A stretch of 64,000 bases of DNA from Streptomyces sp. JHA26 (GTDB taxonomy: Bacteria; Actinomycetota; Actinomycetes; Streptomycetales; Streptomycetaceae): positions 17,606 through 81,605 of the forward strand of contig NZ_BDJC01000035.1 in the NCBI RefSeq assembly GCF_002005565.1, given 5' to 3'. The notes under the pieces are model-generated. The model was not told the origin of the DNA and did no database searches. It saw only the letters and a list, made by a program, of their open reading frames with translations. Positions 6,883 through 16,744 of this stretch are shown here, in pieces. The translations under genes were made by a program, and so were the position numbers. Position 1 is the first letter of the stretch, and every line of letters starts with the position of its first letter.

Positions 6883-8745
6883 ATGACGACGGACGGCGAT
6901 TTCGACTGGTGCGAATTCCTGGGGCGTTGGCAGGCGGAATGGGTGCCGGACGAGCACGGGACCCACCGGGAGCGGCTCGGCGGGCCGCCCGCTCCGGAGG
7001 CGGCCGTCGTGGCGGCCGAGCGGCGGCTCGGCACGCGACTGCCGCCGTCCTACCGGAAGTTCCTGACCGCTGCCGACGGCTGGTGGGTGGACGCGACGGC
7101 GTCGGTGTACCGGCTGGGCGGCGTCGGGGAGATCGACTGGTTCGGGGACCCGTACGGGCTCACGGAGATCTACGAGGAGTTCCTGGACGAGGCCCCGAGC
7201 GACGAGAATCGCCTGCTGGCCGGCATGTGGCGGCGGGCGCTGCGGCTGGAGACGGAGTCCGACATGTCGCACGCCCTGCTCGACCCCGGGGACGTCGGCG
7301 AGGACGGCGAATGGGCGCTGTACGTGTACCAGGGCTGGAGCGGCGACCTCCCGGACCGGTACCCGTCGTTCCGCGCCTACATGGAGGCGCGGTACCGCGC
7401 GTTCCACGCGGACCGGGCCGGCTCCGTGCCCGGGTTCGAGAACGCCACCACCCGCGCCCAGGACGCCAACGTCGAACGGGCCAGGGAGGAGGCGCTGCGC
7501 GGACACGGGGACGCGGCCGCCGGACTGCTCGCCGAGGCATGGTCGTTCGGCCGCCCCGGGTCGGCGGCCCTGCTGCGGCAGCTCACCGTACGCCCGGCCG
7601 TCAACCTGCGCTTCGCCTACGCCGCCCTGGTCACCGACCCCCGCTACACCGACGAGCTGCTGCCGGTGCTGGCGGCCGCGCACCTGGAGGACAACCGGTA
7701 CCGGCAGTCGCCCGGGCCCCTCACCCCCGGCTTCGAACTCGACGACGCGATGCGGGCGGCGGCGGACGACCTCGTCGCCCGCATCCGGGACGGTGTCCAC
7801 CGGTACGAGCCCGGCGGGGCGTTCGGGCGGGCGGTGGCCGAGGCGCGGGAGGCGGCCCGCTGGGGTGACGTGGACGGGGCGTGGCGGACGATCCGGGCGG
7901 CGCTGCCGTCCTGGTCACCGCCCGGCCCGGCCCTGGTGGCACCGGTGGGCCTGACGGCCGACTCGGTACTGCGGCAGGTGGTCACGCCCGAACGCTGGCG
8001 GGAACTGGTGTCCACGCCCCGTGCGGGCCGCACCGGCCCGGCACCGGAGCCCGCGCCCGACGTGGACCCGCCGGGGCTGCGCTGGCTGGTGGACGACGCG
8101 CGCAACCGCATACGCACCGGCTACCGCTGCCTGTGGGTGGAGGGCACCGACCCGGCCGGCCTGCCCGGCCTGATCGGGGAGCCGGGCGGCACGGGTCTGA
8201 GCCCGCAGCCCGTCGGCCCCCGGGAGCGCGTCTTCGGGCACCCCGGCCCGGGGGCGGGCACCGGCGAGCCCTGGGAGGACCGGGCGGTGCTCTCCGTGGG
8301 CCGGACGGCGTCCGGGTGGACGTTCGGCTTCGAGGAGGCCCCCGCGCAGGCGCCGGGCGGCCAGTTCTTCGCCTCTCCCGCCGCGGCGGCCTCCGCGCAG
8401 GGGCGCTGCGTGACGCTCTGGGTCCAGCCGGCCCGGATGCACACGGACCGAGTGGTTCACCTGTCGGTGGCGGAACGCGGACGTGAGCAGTTCGCGTTCA
8501 CCGTACGGGGCGAGGAGACCGAGACCACGGGGGAGGTCCCGGCCCCCTTGGACCCGGCCCGGCTGTTCGAGGACACGACGGACGAACGACGCCTGCTGGC
8601 GGCCCTGGAAACCGAGTTCGCCCTGTCCCTGCCCCGCTTCGCCCTCACCGACGGAGCCCTGCACCGCTTCACCACCCACTCGTGGACCAGGGCACCCCGC
8701 GAGGGGGAGGGCTACGCCGTCTTCACCTGGTCCCGGCTCGGGTGA
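6883..8745 (+). CDS. large SMI1/KNR4-domain protein
   Basis: A 620-aa soluble protein. Residues about 25-180 show the SMI1/KNR4 signature: LGGPPAPEAAVVAAERRLG, LPPSYRKFLTAADGWW and later YQGWSGDLPDRYPSFRAYM. This domain occurs in immunity proteins of polymorphic-toxin systems and in yeast cell-wall regulators. The middle (about 200-330) is helical and Ala/Arg rich; the last 200 residues form an unrecognised domain with WTFGFEEAP and a terminal HSWTRAPREGEGYAVFTW. The family is often about 150-250 aa, so this is an extended form. No toxin gene lies next to it, and a housekeeping role is equally possible. ATG 6883 is used (AGGA about 10 nt upstream); GTG 6853 is an alternative. It follows the flavoprotein stop by 36 bp and may be co-transcribed. 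Confidence 0.82.
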   Translation: MTTDGDFDWCEFLGRWQAEWVPDEHGTHRERLGGPPAPEAAVVAAERRLGTRLPPSYRKFLTAADGWWVDATASVYRLGGVGEIDWFGDPYGLTEIYEEFLDEAPSDENRLLAGMWRRALRLETESDMSHALLDPGDVGEDGEWALYVYQGWSGDLPDRYPSFRAYMEARYRAFHADRAGSVPGFENATTRAQDANVERAREEALRGHGDAAAGLLAEAWSFGRPGSAALLRQLTVRPAVNLRFAYAALVTDPRYTDELLPVLAAAHLEDNRYRQSPGPLTPGFELDDAMRAAADDLVARIRDGVHRYEPGGAFGRAVAEAREAARWGDVDGAWRTIRAALPSWSPPGPALVAPVGLTADSVLRQVVTPERWRELVSTPRAGRTGPAPEPAPDVDPPGLRWLVDDARNRIRTGYRCLWVEGTDPAGLPGLIGEPGGTGLSPQPVGPRERVFGHPGPGAGTGEPWEDRAVLSVGRTASGWTFGFEEAPAQAPGGQFFASPAAAASAQGRCVTLWVQPARMHTDRVVHLSVAERGREQFAFTVRGEETETTGEVPAPLDPARLFEDTTDERRLLAALETEFALSLPRFALTDGALHRFTTHSWTRAPREGEGYAVFTWSRLG

Positions 8746-9062
8746 GGCTCAAGCCGCTCGTCGCCACCTGAGCCGGGCGACCAGCCGACCGATCAGCCCC
8801 ATGGAAAACGGGCCGACCGGCTCACGGCCTGCTGACCTGCGGAGAGCGTCTCCCAGCGGTCTCGGAACGGAACCCGGACCGTTCCGAGGGCGTCCTGACA
8901 GCCCTTGTCGCCCCAGCACGTGATGCCGGCGCCGACGAGGCCGTGCCCGCGGGCCGCGCGGACGTCGTGGGACAGCTCCGGGCAGGACTGGGTACGCCCT
9001 CACCGCCCTCACCGCCTTCCCCGACGCCCTCGAGGCACCCGCCGGGGAATAACCGGAGGCAC
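8746..9062. other. intergenic stretch without a supported gene
   Basis: This gap has open frames on both strands, but none shows a family motif, a ribosome-binding site or consistent third-position bias. It ends in GGAGGCACCC (9055-9064), which is repeated over the ribosome-binding site at 9107-9116. Confidence 0.5.
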
Positions 9063-9111
9063 CCTCCTGTTAGGCAGCGCAGCGACTCGCGAACCGGCAT
9101 ACAACAGGAGG
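9063..9111 (+). promoter_or_regulatory. inverted repeat able to mask the ribosome-binding site of the 9121 gene
   Basis: CCTCCTGTT (9063-9071) is the exact reverse complement of AACAGGAGG (9103-9111), which contains the ribosome-binding site of the ATG at 9121. If transcribed as one leader, the 31-nt loop would allow a 9-bp stem hiding the site. A regulatory role is inferred. Confidence 0.4.
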
Positions 9112-9120
9112 CACCCCACC

Positions 9121-10196
<1,076 letters not shown>

Positions 10197-10221
<25 letters not shown>

Positions 10222-12245
10222 ACCCCGGGCGTCCCGGAGGCGCCCAGCAGCGCGGAGATGCGGTCCGGCGCCACCGGCCGGGAGTACAGCCAGCCCTGGC
10301 CGGTGTCGCAGCCGATGCGGCGCAGTCGGCTCGCCTGGTCGGAGGTCTCCACGCACTCGGCGGTGACGGTCAGGCCGAGGCGGTGGGCGAGCTGGACCAT
10401 CGCCTCGACGATGACCTCGTCGGCCGGGCTCGCCGCGTCGTCGGACGCCTCGGCGGCGCCGGCGACCCCGTCGTACTGGAAGCCCCGGACGAAGGCGCCG
10501 TCCAGCTTCAGCACCGACACCGGCAGCCGGCTGAGGTAGGCCAGGTTCGAGTAGCCGGTGCCGAAGTCGTCGATGGCGATGCGGACGCCCATGTCGCTCA
10601 GCGCCTTCAGCACCTGCAGCGGCCGGCCCGCCGAGCCCATCACCGCGGACTCCGTCAGCTCCAGCTGGAGCAGGTGCGGGGCGAGGCCCGTCTCCTCCAG
10701 GGTCGCCGCCACGTCCGCCACCAGGTCGGAGTCCCAGACCTGGCGGACCGCCACGTTGACGCTGACGAAGAGGGGCGGCCCGTCCGGGTGGTCGAGCTGC
10801 CAGCGGCGGGCCTGCCCGCAGGCGGTGCGCAGGATCCAGCGGCCGAGCGGGACGATCGAGCCGTCCTCCTCCGCCAGCGCGATGAACCGATTCGGCGCCA
10901 GGACGCCGAACTGGGGGTGGTTCCAGCGGACGAGCGCCTCGACGCCCCGCACCCGGCCGTCGTCCATGCCCACCAGCGGCTGGTACTCCAGGGCGAACTC
11001 ACCGCGGTCGATGGCCGGACGGAGCGTGGCGGCGAGGGCCTGGCGGGTCATGCGGCTGGCGTTGCGCTCGGGGTCGAACAGGGTCCAGCGGGCCCGGCCG
11101 TCGGCCTTGGCCCAGTACAGGGTCGTGTCGGCCGCCTGCATCAGCGCGGTGGGCGTCGTCCCGGCGGCGTGCCGCTCGACCACGCCGACCGACGCGGTGA
11201 CCGACAGCCGGCGGCCGGAGAGCTCGAAGGGCTCCTGGAGGGCCGCCAGCACGGACTCGGCGAGGTCGGCGAGCTGGTCGGTGCCCGTGGAGTCCTCCAC
11301 CAGCAGGGCGAACTCGTCGCCGCCGAGGCGGGCCACCAGCGGCACCCCGGCCCGCGTGCCCGCGGCCTCCTCGGCGCAGCGCGTGAGCCGCTCGGCGACG
11401 GAGGCCAGCAGCCGGTCGCCGACGCGGTGGCCGAGGGTGTCGTTGACGGCCTTGAAACCGTCCAGGTCCAGGTAGCACAGGCCGACCCGGCCGGTGCCGC
11501 CGTGCTCGTACGCCTCCGCCTCCAGCGCGGCCGTCAGTCGCTCGAAGAACAGGGAGCGGTTGGGCAGCCGGGTCACCGGGTCGTGCATCTGGAGGTGGCG
11601 CAGCCGGGCCTGGAGTTCGCGCCGGGCGCTGATGTCGGAGACGGAGAGCAGCAGACCGGGCGTGTCCCCGGCCAGCCGGGTCACGGTGACCTGGACCCAC
11701 AGGGAGTGGCCGTCGGCCCGCTTCAGACGGCGGGTGCAGCGCAGCCGGGGCTGCCGGCCGCACAGCACCTCGCGGTACGCGTGCCAGGTGTCCGCGTCGG
11801 ACGCGAGGTCGACCAGGTCGGCCGCCGCGCGGCCGGTCAGGGACGCGGGATCGGTGCCGAGCAGCGTGCCCAGCGTGTCGTTGGCGCTGACGACCAGGCC
11901 CTCGGGGTCCACGACGGCCATCGCGAGCGGGGCGGCCGTGAACACCGAGCGATAGGGCGGGGGGCCCGTACGAGCGGCCTGGGCGGTGTCTGCGGCCGGT
12001 CCGGCGCCTGCGATCGGTCCGGCACCTGCGATCGGTTCGGTACTCGCGATCGGGACCGTGTCTGCGGCCGAGTCGATACCTGCGACCGGTCCGGCACCTG
12101 CGGCCAGGTCGGTGTCACTGTCCGTGACGGCCGACCGGTCGAGGTCTGCCGCGGGCGCCGGCCCTTCGGAGGTTCCGTTCACCGCTCGCTCCCGCAGTGC
12201 CTCGATCTCGGTCCGTCTGTCCGTGCAGGAAAGTGTGCCGATCAT
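10197..12245 (-). CDS. cdgA: CdgA-like PAS-GGDEF-EAL c-di-GMP protein
   Basis: About 682 residues. An Ala/Gly/Pro-rich N-terminal region with degenerate repeats (codons at about 11990-12120) precedes a PAS domain (about 97-210, PPPYRSVFTAAPLAMAVVDPEG), then GGDEF (RLGGDEF, about 307-312) and EAL (VEALVRWNHP, E436) domains, ending with DDFGTGYSNLAYL. Both catalytic motifs are intact, so synthesis and breakdown of cyclic di-GMP are both possible. It fits S. coelicolor CdgA, a BldD-controlled protein affecting development, in domain order and neighbourhood (from memory). No transmembrane segment is seen. The ATG at 12245 lacks a clear ribosome-binding site; a GTG at 12344 is too close to its GGAGG, so the start is uncertain. 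Confidence 0.85.
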
Positions 12246-12359
12246 AGAGGTTGGCTCCGGGCCCTTCCAGCCGCCGATCCGCCTTCCGGACCTAGTAGGC
12301 CCTCCGGGTGATCGTTTCTGCCCGTCTCTGGACGACTCCGTCACGCCTCCGACCAGTTG

Positions 12360-12372
12360 TGACGTTCCGTGA
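12360..12372. promoter_or_regulatory. candidate BldD site upstream of cdgA
   Basis: TGAC-GTTCC-GTGA keeps the outer half-sites TNAC and GTNA with 5-bp spacing of the published BldD pseudo-palindrome; the centre diverges. It lies 115 bp upstream of the cdgA ATG in the divergent gap with the metalloprotease gene. BldD control of cdgA is known in Streptomyces; the site itself is a prediction. Confidence 0.35.
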
Positions 12373-12512
12373 AGGGGCCGGGGGCGTCGGCTCCGGCCCG
12401 CTCCGGCGGAATCCCGCGTGACTCACCCATCCGGTGCAGGCGAACAGGGCGCAGTACGACAAACCAGCACAAGCTGGGTGCGGTGTCCCGTGAACCGCAT
12501 CCGGAGGTCCCC

Positions 12513-13841
12513 GTGCCGCGCCCGTTCCCCCTGAGGCGACTTCCCCGCGAGGCCCTCGAGGGGCTCGGCGCGAGGTGCCTCGCGACGGGGGCGGTCCGGC
12601 CCAGGCTGCGCAGCACGGCCGCGGTGTGCACCACCCTGTCGGCACTCGCCGCGACCTCCCTGATCGCCGCCCCCTCGGTCGCCGAGCCCTTCTCCCCGCG
12701 GCCCTGCGAGCTCCGGCGCACCGCGGTCCACCACTCCGAGGGCCTGGACACCTGGAACGCCGCCTACCCGCGCCCGGCCCGCGCGCTGGCCGCGGTGATG
12801 GTGTTCCTGTCCTTCCCGGACTCCCGGCCGCTGACCACACCGGCCGAACTGGCCGCCGACCACTTCCCGGCCACCACCCGCTTCTTCCAGCGCGCCTCCT
12901 ACGGCGCGTTCACGCTGCGCCCGCACCCCCTGCGGAACTGGATCCGCATGCCGAGGCCGTCGACGGCGTACGACATACGGCGCGACTGGAGCGCCGAGCA
13001 CCGGGGCGCCTACCTGCACGACGCGCTCGCCGCCGCCGACCCGCACGTGGACTTCTCCCGCTACGACATCGTCTACTTCGTCGCCGACCCGGACGCCCCC
13101 GGCGTCGACTCCGACGCCACGAAGGTCGTCAACCTGAGCTCCCCGCTGCGGGCCGACGGCGCCGACGTCCGGCGGGTCGTCACGGTGTTCGAGAACCATC
13201 CGCCGGACCGGCTGGTGCTGGCCCACGAGACCGGGCACGTCTTCGACCTGCCCGACCTGTACCACCGGCCCGCCGACGGCAGGGGCGACTGGGACACGTT
13301 CGTCGGCGACTGGGACCTGATGGGGAGCCAGTTCGGGCTGGCCCCCGACCTGTTCGGCTGGCACAAGTGGAAGATGGGCTGGCTGCGGCCCCGGCAGGTG
13401 ACGTGCGTGCGCGGCAGCGGACCGACCCGGCTGACCCTGGAGCCGCTCGGCGCGGGCCCCGGCGTGGTGGTGGCGGGGACCGCCGGGGCGCCGAGCTTCG
13501 GGCTCGGCCGGGGCACCAAGCTGGCCGTGGTCCGCACCGGGACCGACAGCGCCCTCGCCTTCGAGGCGCGGGGGCCGGTGGGCAACGACGCCGCCGCCTG
13601 CCGCGCGGGGGTGCTGGTGTACCGGGTGCGCGGCGGGACGCGGTCCGGGGGCGGACCGGTCGAGGTGATCGACGCCCACCCGCACACCGAGGCCTGCTGG
13701 GAGGACTCGGTCTACCCGCCGCTCGCGGACGCCCCGGTGGGCCTCGGCGAGAGCTTCACGGTGCCGGGGGACGGCGTACGGGTCGAGGTGGAGGGGCGGA
13801 CGGGCTCGGGGGCCTGGACGGTGAAGATCACGCCCGGCTGA
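12513..13841 (+). CDS. secreted M6-type zinc metalloprotease
   Basis: A 442-residue protein. The zinc site HETGHVFDLPDLYH starts at about residue 238 and matches the HExxH extended motif of immune-inhibitor-A-like M6 peptidases, followed by GDWDLMGSQFG. The N-terminus (RPRLRSTAAVCTTLSALAATSLIAAPSVAEP) looks like a Sec signal peptide after an unusually long Arg-containing leader of about 30 residues, so it is probably exported. The C-terminal part is a beta-rich region (TRLTLEPLGAGPGVVVAGTAG). The start chosen is GTG 12513, 4 nt behind GGAGGT; upstream in-frame codons have no such site. It is divergent from cdgA. Likely an extracellular protease with unknown target. Confidence 0.82.
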   Translation: MPRPFPLRRLPREALEGLGARCLATGAVRPRLRSTAAVCTTLSALAATSLIAAPSVAEPFSPRPCELRRTAVHHSEGLDTWNAAYPRPARALAAVMVFLSFPDSRPLTTPAELAADHFPATTRFFQRASYGAFTLRPHPLRNWIRMPRPSTAYDIRRDWSAEHRGAYLHDALAAADPHVDFSRYDIVYFVADPDAPGVDSDATKVVNLSSPLRADGADVRRVVTVFENHPPDRLVLAHETGHVFDLPDLYHRPADGRGDWDTFVGDWDLMGSQFGLAPDLFGWHKWKMGWLRPRQVTCVRGSGPTRLTLEPLGAGPGVVVAGTAGAPSFGLGRGTKLAVVRTGTDSALAFEARGPVGNDAAACRAGVLVYRVRGGTRSGGGPVEVIDAHPHTEACWEDSVYPPLADAPVGLGESFTVPGDGVRVEVEGRTGSGAWTVKITPG

Positions 13842-13880
13842 GCCTCCCGGGCGGGCCGCGCCGCGACCGCGCGGGAACGA

Positions 13881-13925
13881 CGATGGCGAGGCCGTTCGCG
13901 TTTCCGCGAACCCGCCTCGCCATCG
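13881..13925. terminator. long hairpin between metalloprotease gene and tRNA-Lys
   Basis: CGATGGCGAGGC (13881-13892) pairs with GCCTCGCCATCG (13914-13925) and the inner GTTCGCG pairs with CGCGAAC, giving a nearly continuous stem of about 19 bp. It lies after the convergent CDS stop and just past the tRNA 3' end, so it can terminate both strands. Confidence 0.75.
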
Positions 13926-13931
13926 ACAACG

Positions 13932-14005
13932 TGCGCCGCCAGGGACTCGAACCCCGGACCCGCTGATTAAGAGTCAGCTGCTCTAACCAACTGAGCTAGC
14001 GGCGC
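13932..14005 (-). tRNA. tRNA-Lys (anticodon CTT)
   Basis: Minus-strand cloverleaf: acceptor stem GCGCCGC/GCGGCGC, D-arm GCTCAGTTGGTTAGAGC, anticodon loop with CTT after GCTGA, T-arm GGTTCGAGTCC. The discriminator is A and CCA is not encoded. The first ten bases overlap the last codons and stop of the CDS at 13996-14580 on the same strand. Confidence 0.95.
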
Positions 14006-14580
14006 CTGCTGACGTCGTAGACCTTAGCATCCGGGTCGGCGGAGGGAAAAATCGAAATCCGCACCGCGGCCCTGGCCGCCCGCACGGCCGCCCAGAGCAG
14101 GACCTCCGGACCCGGCAGCCACGGCAGGCGGGTGTCGGGGGCCACCAGCCAGCGGGCGCCGGAACGCGGGGACGGGTCGGCGAGGGCCGGGACGGTCACC
14201 GCGTCCCCGGCGCCGTGGCACAGCAGCGGCGGCACGGCGCCGGCACGGCCGTCCCGCCGGCCGCGCGCGCTCCACTCCTCCCACTCCAGCAGCGAGGGCA
14301 GCCGCTGGGCGGTGCCCGGCGCGGCGAACAGCAGCATCCGGCCCCGGAACTCGGCCACGGGTCCCGACCCCGGGCCCTCGTCCCACATCCGGTCCAGCAT
14401 CCGGCGCCCGAAGACCGTGGGGGCGCTCACCACGTCGAAGGCCGAACCGCAGGGCAGGACGACCGGGGCGTCCGGCCGCTCCTCCCACAGGGCGAGGGTG
14501 CTGCGCGGGTAGGCACCCGCCGAGGCCAGCCAGGCGGCGCCGTCCGCGGTGACATCCGAGACATTCCGTGTGCTGCTCAT
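13996..14580 (-). CDS. small Prim-Pol N-terminal-like protein
   Basis: A 194-aa protein starting MSSTRNVSDVTADGAAWLASAGAYPRS. The stretch APVVLPCGSAFDVVSAP, FRGRMLLFAAPGTAQRLPSLLEW and WLVAPDTRLPWLPGPEVLLWAAVRAAR matches a Streptomyces family usually annotated as bifunctional DNA primase/polymerase N-terminal. It is much shorter than a replicative Prim-Pol, and no metal-binding DxD/DxE pair could be picked out, so enzymatic priming is doubtful. The stop codon (13996-13998) lies within the 5' end of tRNA-Lys, so the mRNA probably continues into the tRNA and processing would decide its 3' end. Confidence 0.75.
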   Translation of the reverse strand: MSSTRNVSDVTADGAAWLASAGAYPRSTLALWEERPDAPVVLPCGSAFDVVSAPTVFGRRMLDRMWDEGPGSGPVAEFRGRMLLFAAPGTAQRLPSLLEWEEWSARGRRDGRAGAVPPLLCHGAGDAVTVPALADPSPRSGARWLVAPDTRLPWLPGPEVLLWAAVRAARAAVRISIFPSADPDAKVYDVSRRR

Positions 14581-14722
14581 GCTCCCCAGGTCTACCGGGC
14601 GTGAGGGAACCGCTCCGCTGGGTTGCGGGAAACCGGGACAGGGGGAGTGGCGAGCGGGTATCTTGCCCGTCTGGCATATGCGTCCGGCCTGGTCGAACAG
14701 ACGGACGGGCGCCGGGGCGCGG

Positions 14723-15094
14723 TCACACCGGGTCGGCGTGCCCCGGTCCGCCGGCCTCGGCGCCGCGCAGCAGGTCCCGGCCGAACTCCACCATCTTCTT
14801 GGCGTAGTCCTCGGTCCACTCGGCGCGCTCGGCGATGTCCGCCGTCGTCAGCCGGTCGAAGCGGCGCGGGTCGGCGAGCTGGGCCGCCGCCACCGCCTGG
14901 AACTCCGTCGCCCGGTCCGCGGCGGCGCGGAACGCGAGCGTCAGCTCGGTCGCCCGCTCCAGCAGCGCGCGGGGGTCGTCGATCGACTCCAGGTCGAAGA
15001 AGTGCTCGGGGTCGGAGGCCGCCTCCGCGGGCTCGAACAGCAGGGGCGCGGGGCGTAGCCGCGGCTGGTCCCGACGCGGCGTGTGCTCCGCCAT
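14723..15094 (-). CDS. conserved actinobacterial protein of unknown function
   Basis: A 123-aa acidic, helical protein (MAEHTPRRDQPRLRPAPLLFE...). Its sequence is rich in Asp/Glu/Ala with DPEHFFDLESIDDPRALLERATELTLAFRAAADRATEFQAVAAAQLADPRRFDRLTTADIAERAEWTEDYAKKMVEFGR split over its length; no enzymatic motif or membrane segment. ATG 15094 has AAGGAG 6 nt upstream and is a convincing start. It may be regulatory or a binding partner; I do not recognise a domain. Confidence 0.75.
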   Translation of the reverse strand: MAEHTPRRDQPRLRPAPLLFEPAEAASDPEHFFDLESIDDPRALLERATELTLAFRAAADRATEFQAVAAAQLADPRRFDRLTTADIAERAEWTEDYAKKMVEFGRDLLRGAEAGGPGHADPV

Positions 15095-15391
15095 GACTTC
15101 TCCTTCGTACGTCGCGATCGACCCCCTCGATGTCGGGTGGGCCACCGTCCATTGTCCCGCGCCCCCGCAAGAGGGCCTGAGGACCCTGAGGGCCACACCC
15201 CCCGGGCACCGCGAGAATGGCTTCCCAGCCGTCCGGGCCGTATGCATGGACCGCTGTCCCATGCCGGGGGCTTCGGGGGAACAGGGACGCACTGCTCCGC
15301 GTCGTCCGCCCCGTGGCCCCCCTCTCCTTCGCCCTGCTGCCGTAGCCGCGGGCGGTCGGAGCCGCTCGGGTCGGGCAGGCGGGGCCGTCGG
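15095..15391. other. intergenic stretch without a supported gene
   Basis: About 300 bp between the small protein gene and the helicase stop. It should contain the promoter of the 15094 gene, but no clear -35/-10 pair or strong hairpin was found. Confidence 0.4.
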
Positions 15392-16744
15392 TCAGGGGCG
15401 CCACCTCACCCGGTGTTCCGCCAGGTGCGCCAGGACCGCGTGGTTCGCCTCCCAGCCGTCCGGGAACTTCACCAGCGTGCCCAACTGGACCGGCTCCGTG
15501 GACGGGTAGTCGTCCAACAGGTCGGTCACCCCCTCGCGGCAGACCACGATGCAGGCGTGGCGGTGGCGGGAGGCCAGGACGCACAGGCGGCCCGTCTCCA
15601 GGTGGAAGGCGGTGGCGTCGGGGCGGCCGGAGAGGGGGTGCAGGACCACCGTGACGTCGTACTCACGGCCCTGGAGCCGGTTCGCCGTGTCCACGGTGAC
15701 GTCCGGCACGCCGAGTTCCGCGAGGGCCGCCCGGACGGCGGCGGCCTGGTCGCGGTGGGCGGTGCCCACGGCGATGCGGCCGGCGGTGAGGGGGGTGGGG
15801 TCCGGGGAGCGTTCGGAGGTCGCCGCTCCGCCCCGGTCCAGGAGGCGGCGGACCACCAGCGCGACCGCGCGCACCGCCTCCGGGTCCGTGCGCGGAGTGT
15901 GGCGGGCGGGGAGTTCCAGCAGGCCCCAGCCGGACTCCGCCGCCTCGTCGATCACCCGGTCCGGGGCCGAACCGTCCGACGGGACACCGAAGGAGAGGCG
16001 GCGGTCGCCGTGGCCCGTGCCGCTGCGGAACGGCGTGTACGGGTAGAACGCCGCCGACACCAGCGGCGCCGCCGACGCCGGGAGCCGCCACGACACCGGC
16101 AGCCGGTGCTGCGGCAGGTCCGGGTTGTGCGCGAGGAGCGTCGTCACCGCGGAGGCCGACGGGTCGTACGACAGCCCCGCCCACTGCTCGCTGCCCACCG
16201 TCGCGAACGGGTCGAGCTGGCCCGGGTCGCCCACGAACAGCGCCCGCTCGAACAGGCCCGCCACGGCCAGCAGCGCGTCGGAGCGCATCTGGTACGCCTC
16301 GTCCACGATCGCGTGCCGCCACGGCTCGTCCACCGTGACGTGCGCCCACTTCGCGGCCGTCGACAGCACCACCGCCTGCCCGGCGAGGTCCGCGGCCTTC
16401 GCCGACGTGCGGACGTTGGCCAGGCCGTCGAGCGCCTTGTCGTACGGGTCGGCGTCGCTGCTGTGCAGGCGGCCCACCGGGAGGTCCGGGTCCCTCTCGG
16501 CGAGCCGCAGCACCAGGTCGTCCACCTGGGCGTTGGTCTGCGCGACCACCATCAGCGGACGTCCGGCCTCGGCCAGCTCCAGCGCCGCCCGCACCACGAG
16601 CGTGGACTTGCCGGCACCGGGCGGGGAGTCCACGACGACACCGCGCTCGGCGCCGTGCAGGGTGTCGTGCAGGATCGCCGAGGTGGCGCGGGCCGCCTCG
16701 GCGCCCGGGTCGGATCCGGCCCGAACGGGGGCGGTGGTGGTCAC
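15392..16744 (-). CDS. SF1-type DNA helicase/ATPase, third gene of nuclease-helicase operon
   Basis: A 450-aa ATPase with superfamily 1 helicase motifs in order: I SPPGAGKST, Ia MVVAQTNAQVDDLVLRL, II IVDEAYQM, III GDPGQLDPF, V NRLQGREYDVTVVLHPLSG and VI ASRHRHACIVV. This layout resembles UvrD/Dna2-like helicases without insertion domains. It starts with GTG at 16744, overlapping the preceding gene stop by 4 bp, so translation is coupled. With the Fe-S nuclease encoded two genes upstream it could form a split helicase-nuclease acting on DNA ends. No signal peptide or membrane segment. Cytoplasmic DNA repair or defence role inferred. Confidence 0.85.
   Translation of the reverse strand: MTTTAPVRAGSDPGAEAARATSAILHDTLHGAERGVVVDSPPGAGKSTLVVRAALELAEAGRPLMVVAQTNAQVDDLVLRLAERDPDLPVGRLHSSDADPYDKALDGLANVRTSAKAADLAGQAVVLSTAAKWAHVTVDEPWRHAIVDEAYQMRSDALLAVAGLFERALFVGDPGQLDPFATVGSEQWAGLSYDPSASAVTTLLAHNPDLPQHRLPVSWRLPASAAPLVSAAFYPYTPFRSGTGHGDRRLSFGVPSDGSAPDRVIDEAAESGWGLLELPARHTPRTDPEAVRAVALVVRRLLDRGGAATSERSPDPTPLTAGRIAVGTAHRDQAAAVRAALAELGVPDVTVDTANRLQGREYDVTVVLHPLSGRPDATAFHLETGRLCVLASRHRHACIVVCREGVTDLLDDYPSTEPVQLGTLVKFPDGWEANHAVLAHLAEHRVRWRP

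Noticed and set aside
8749..9100. Short minus-strand frames in the gap after the SMI1 gene
   Set aside because: Arg/Pro/Gly-rich without ribosome-binding site or motif.
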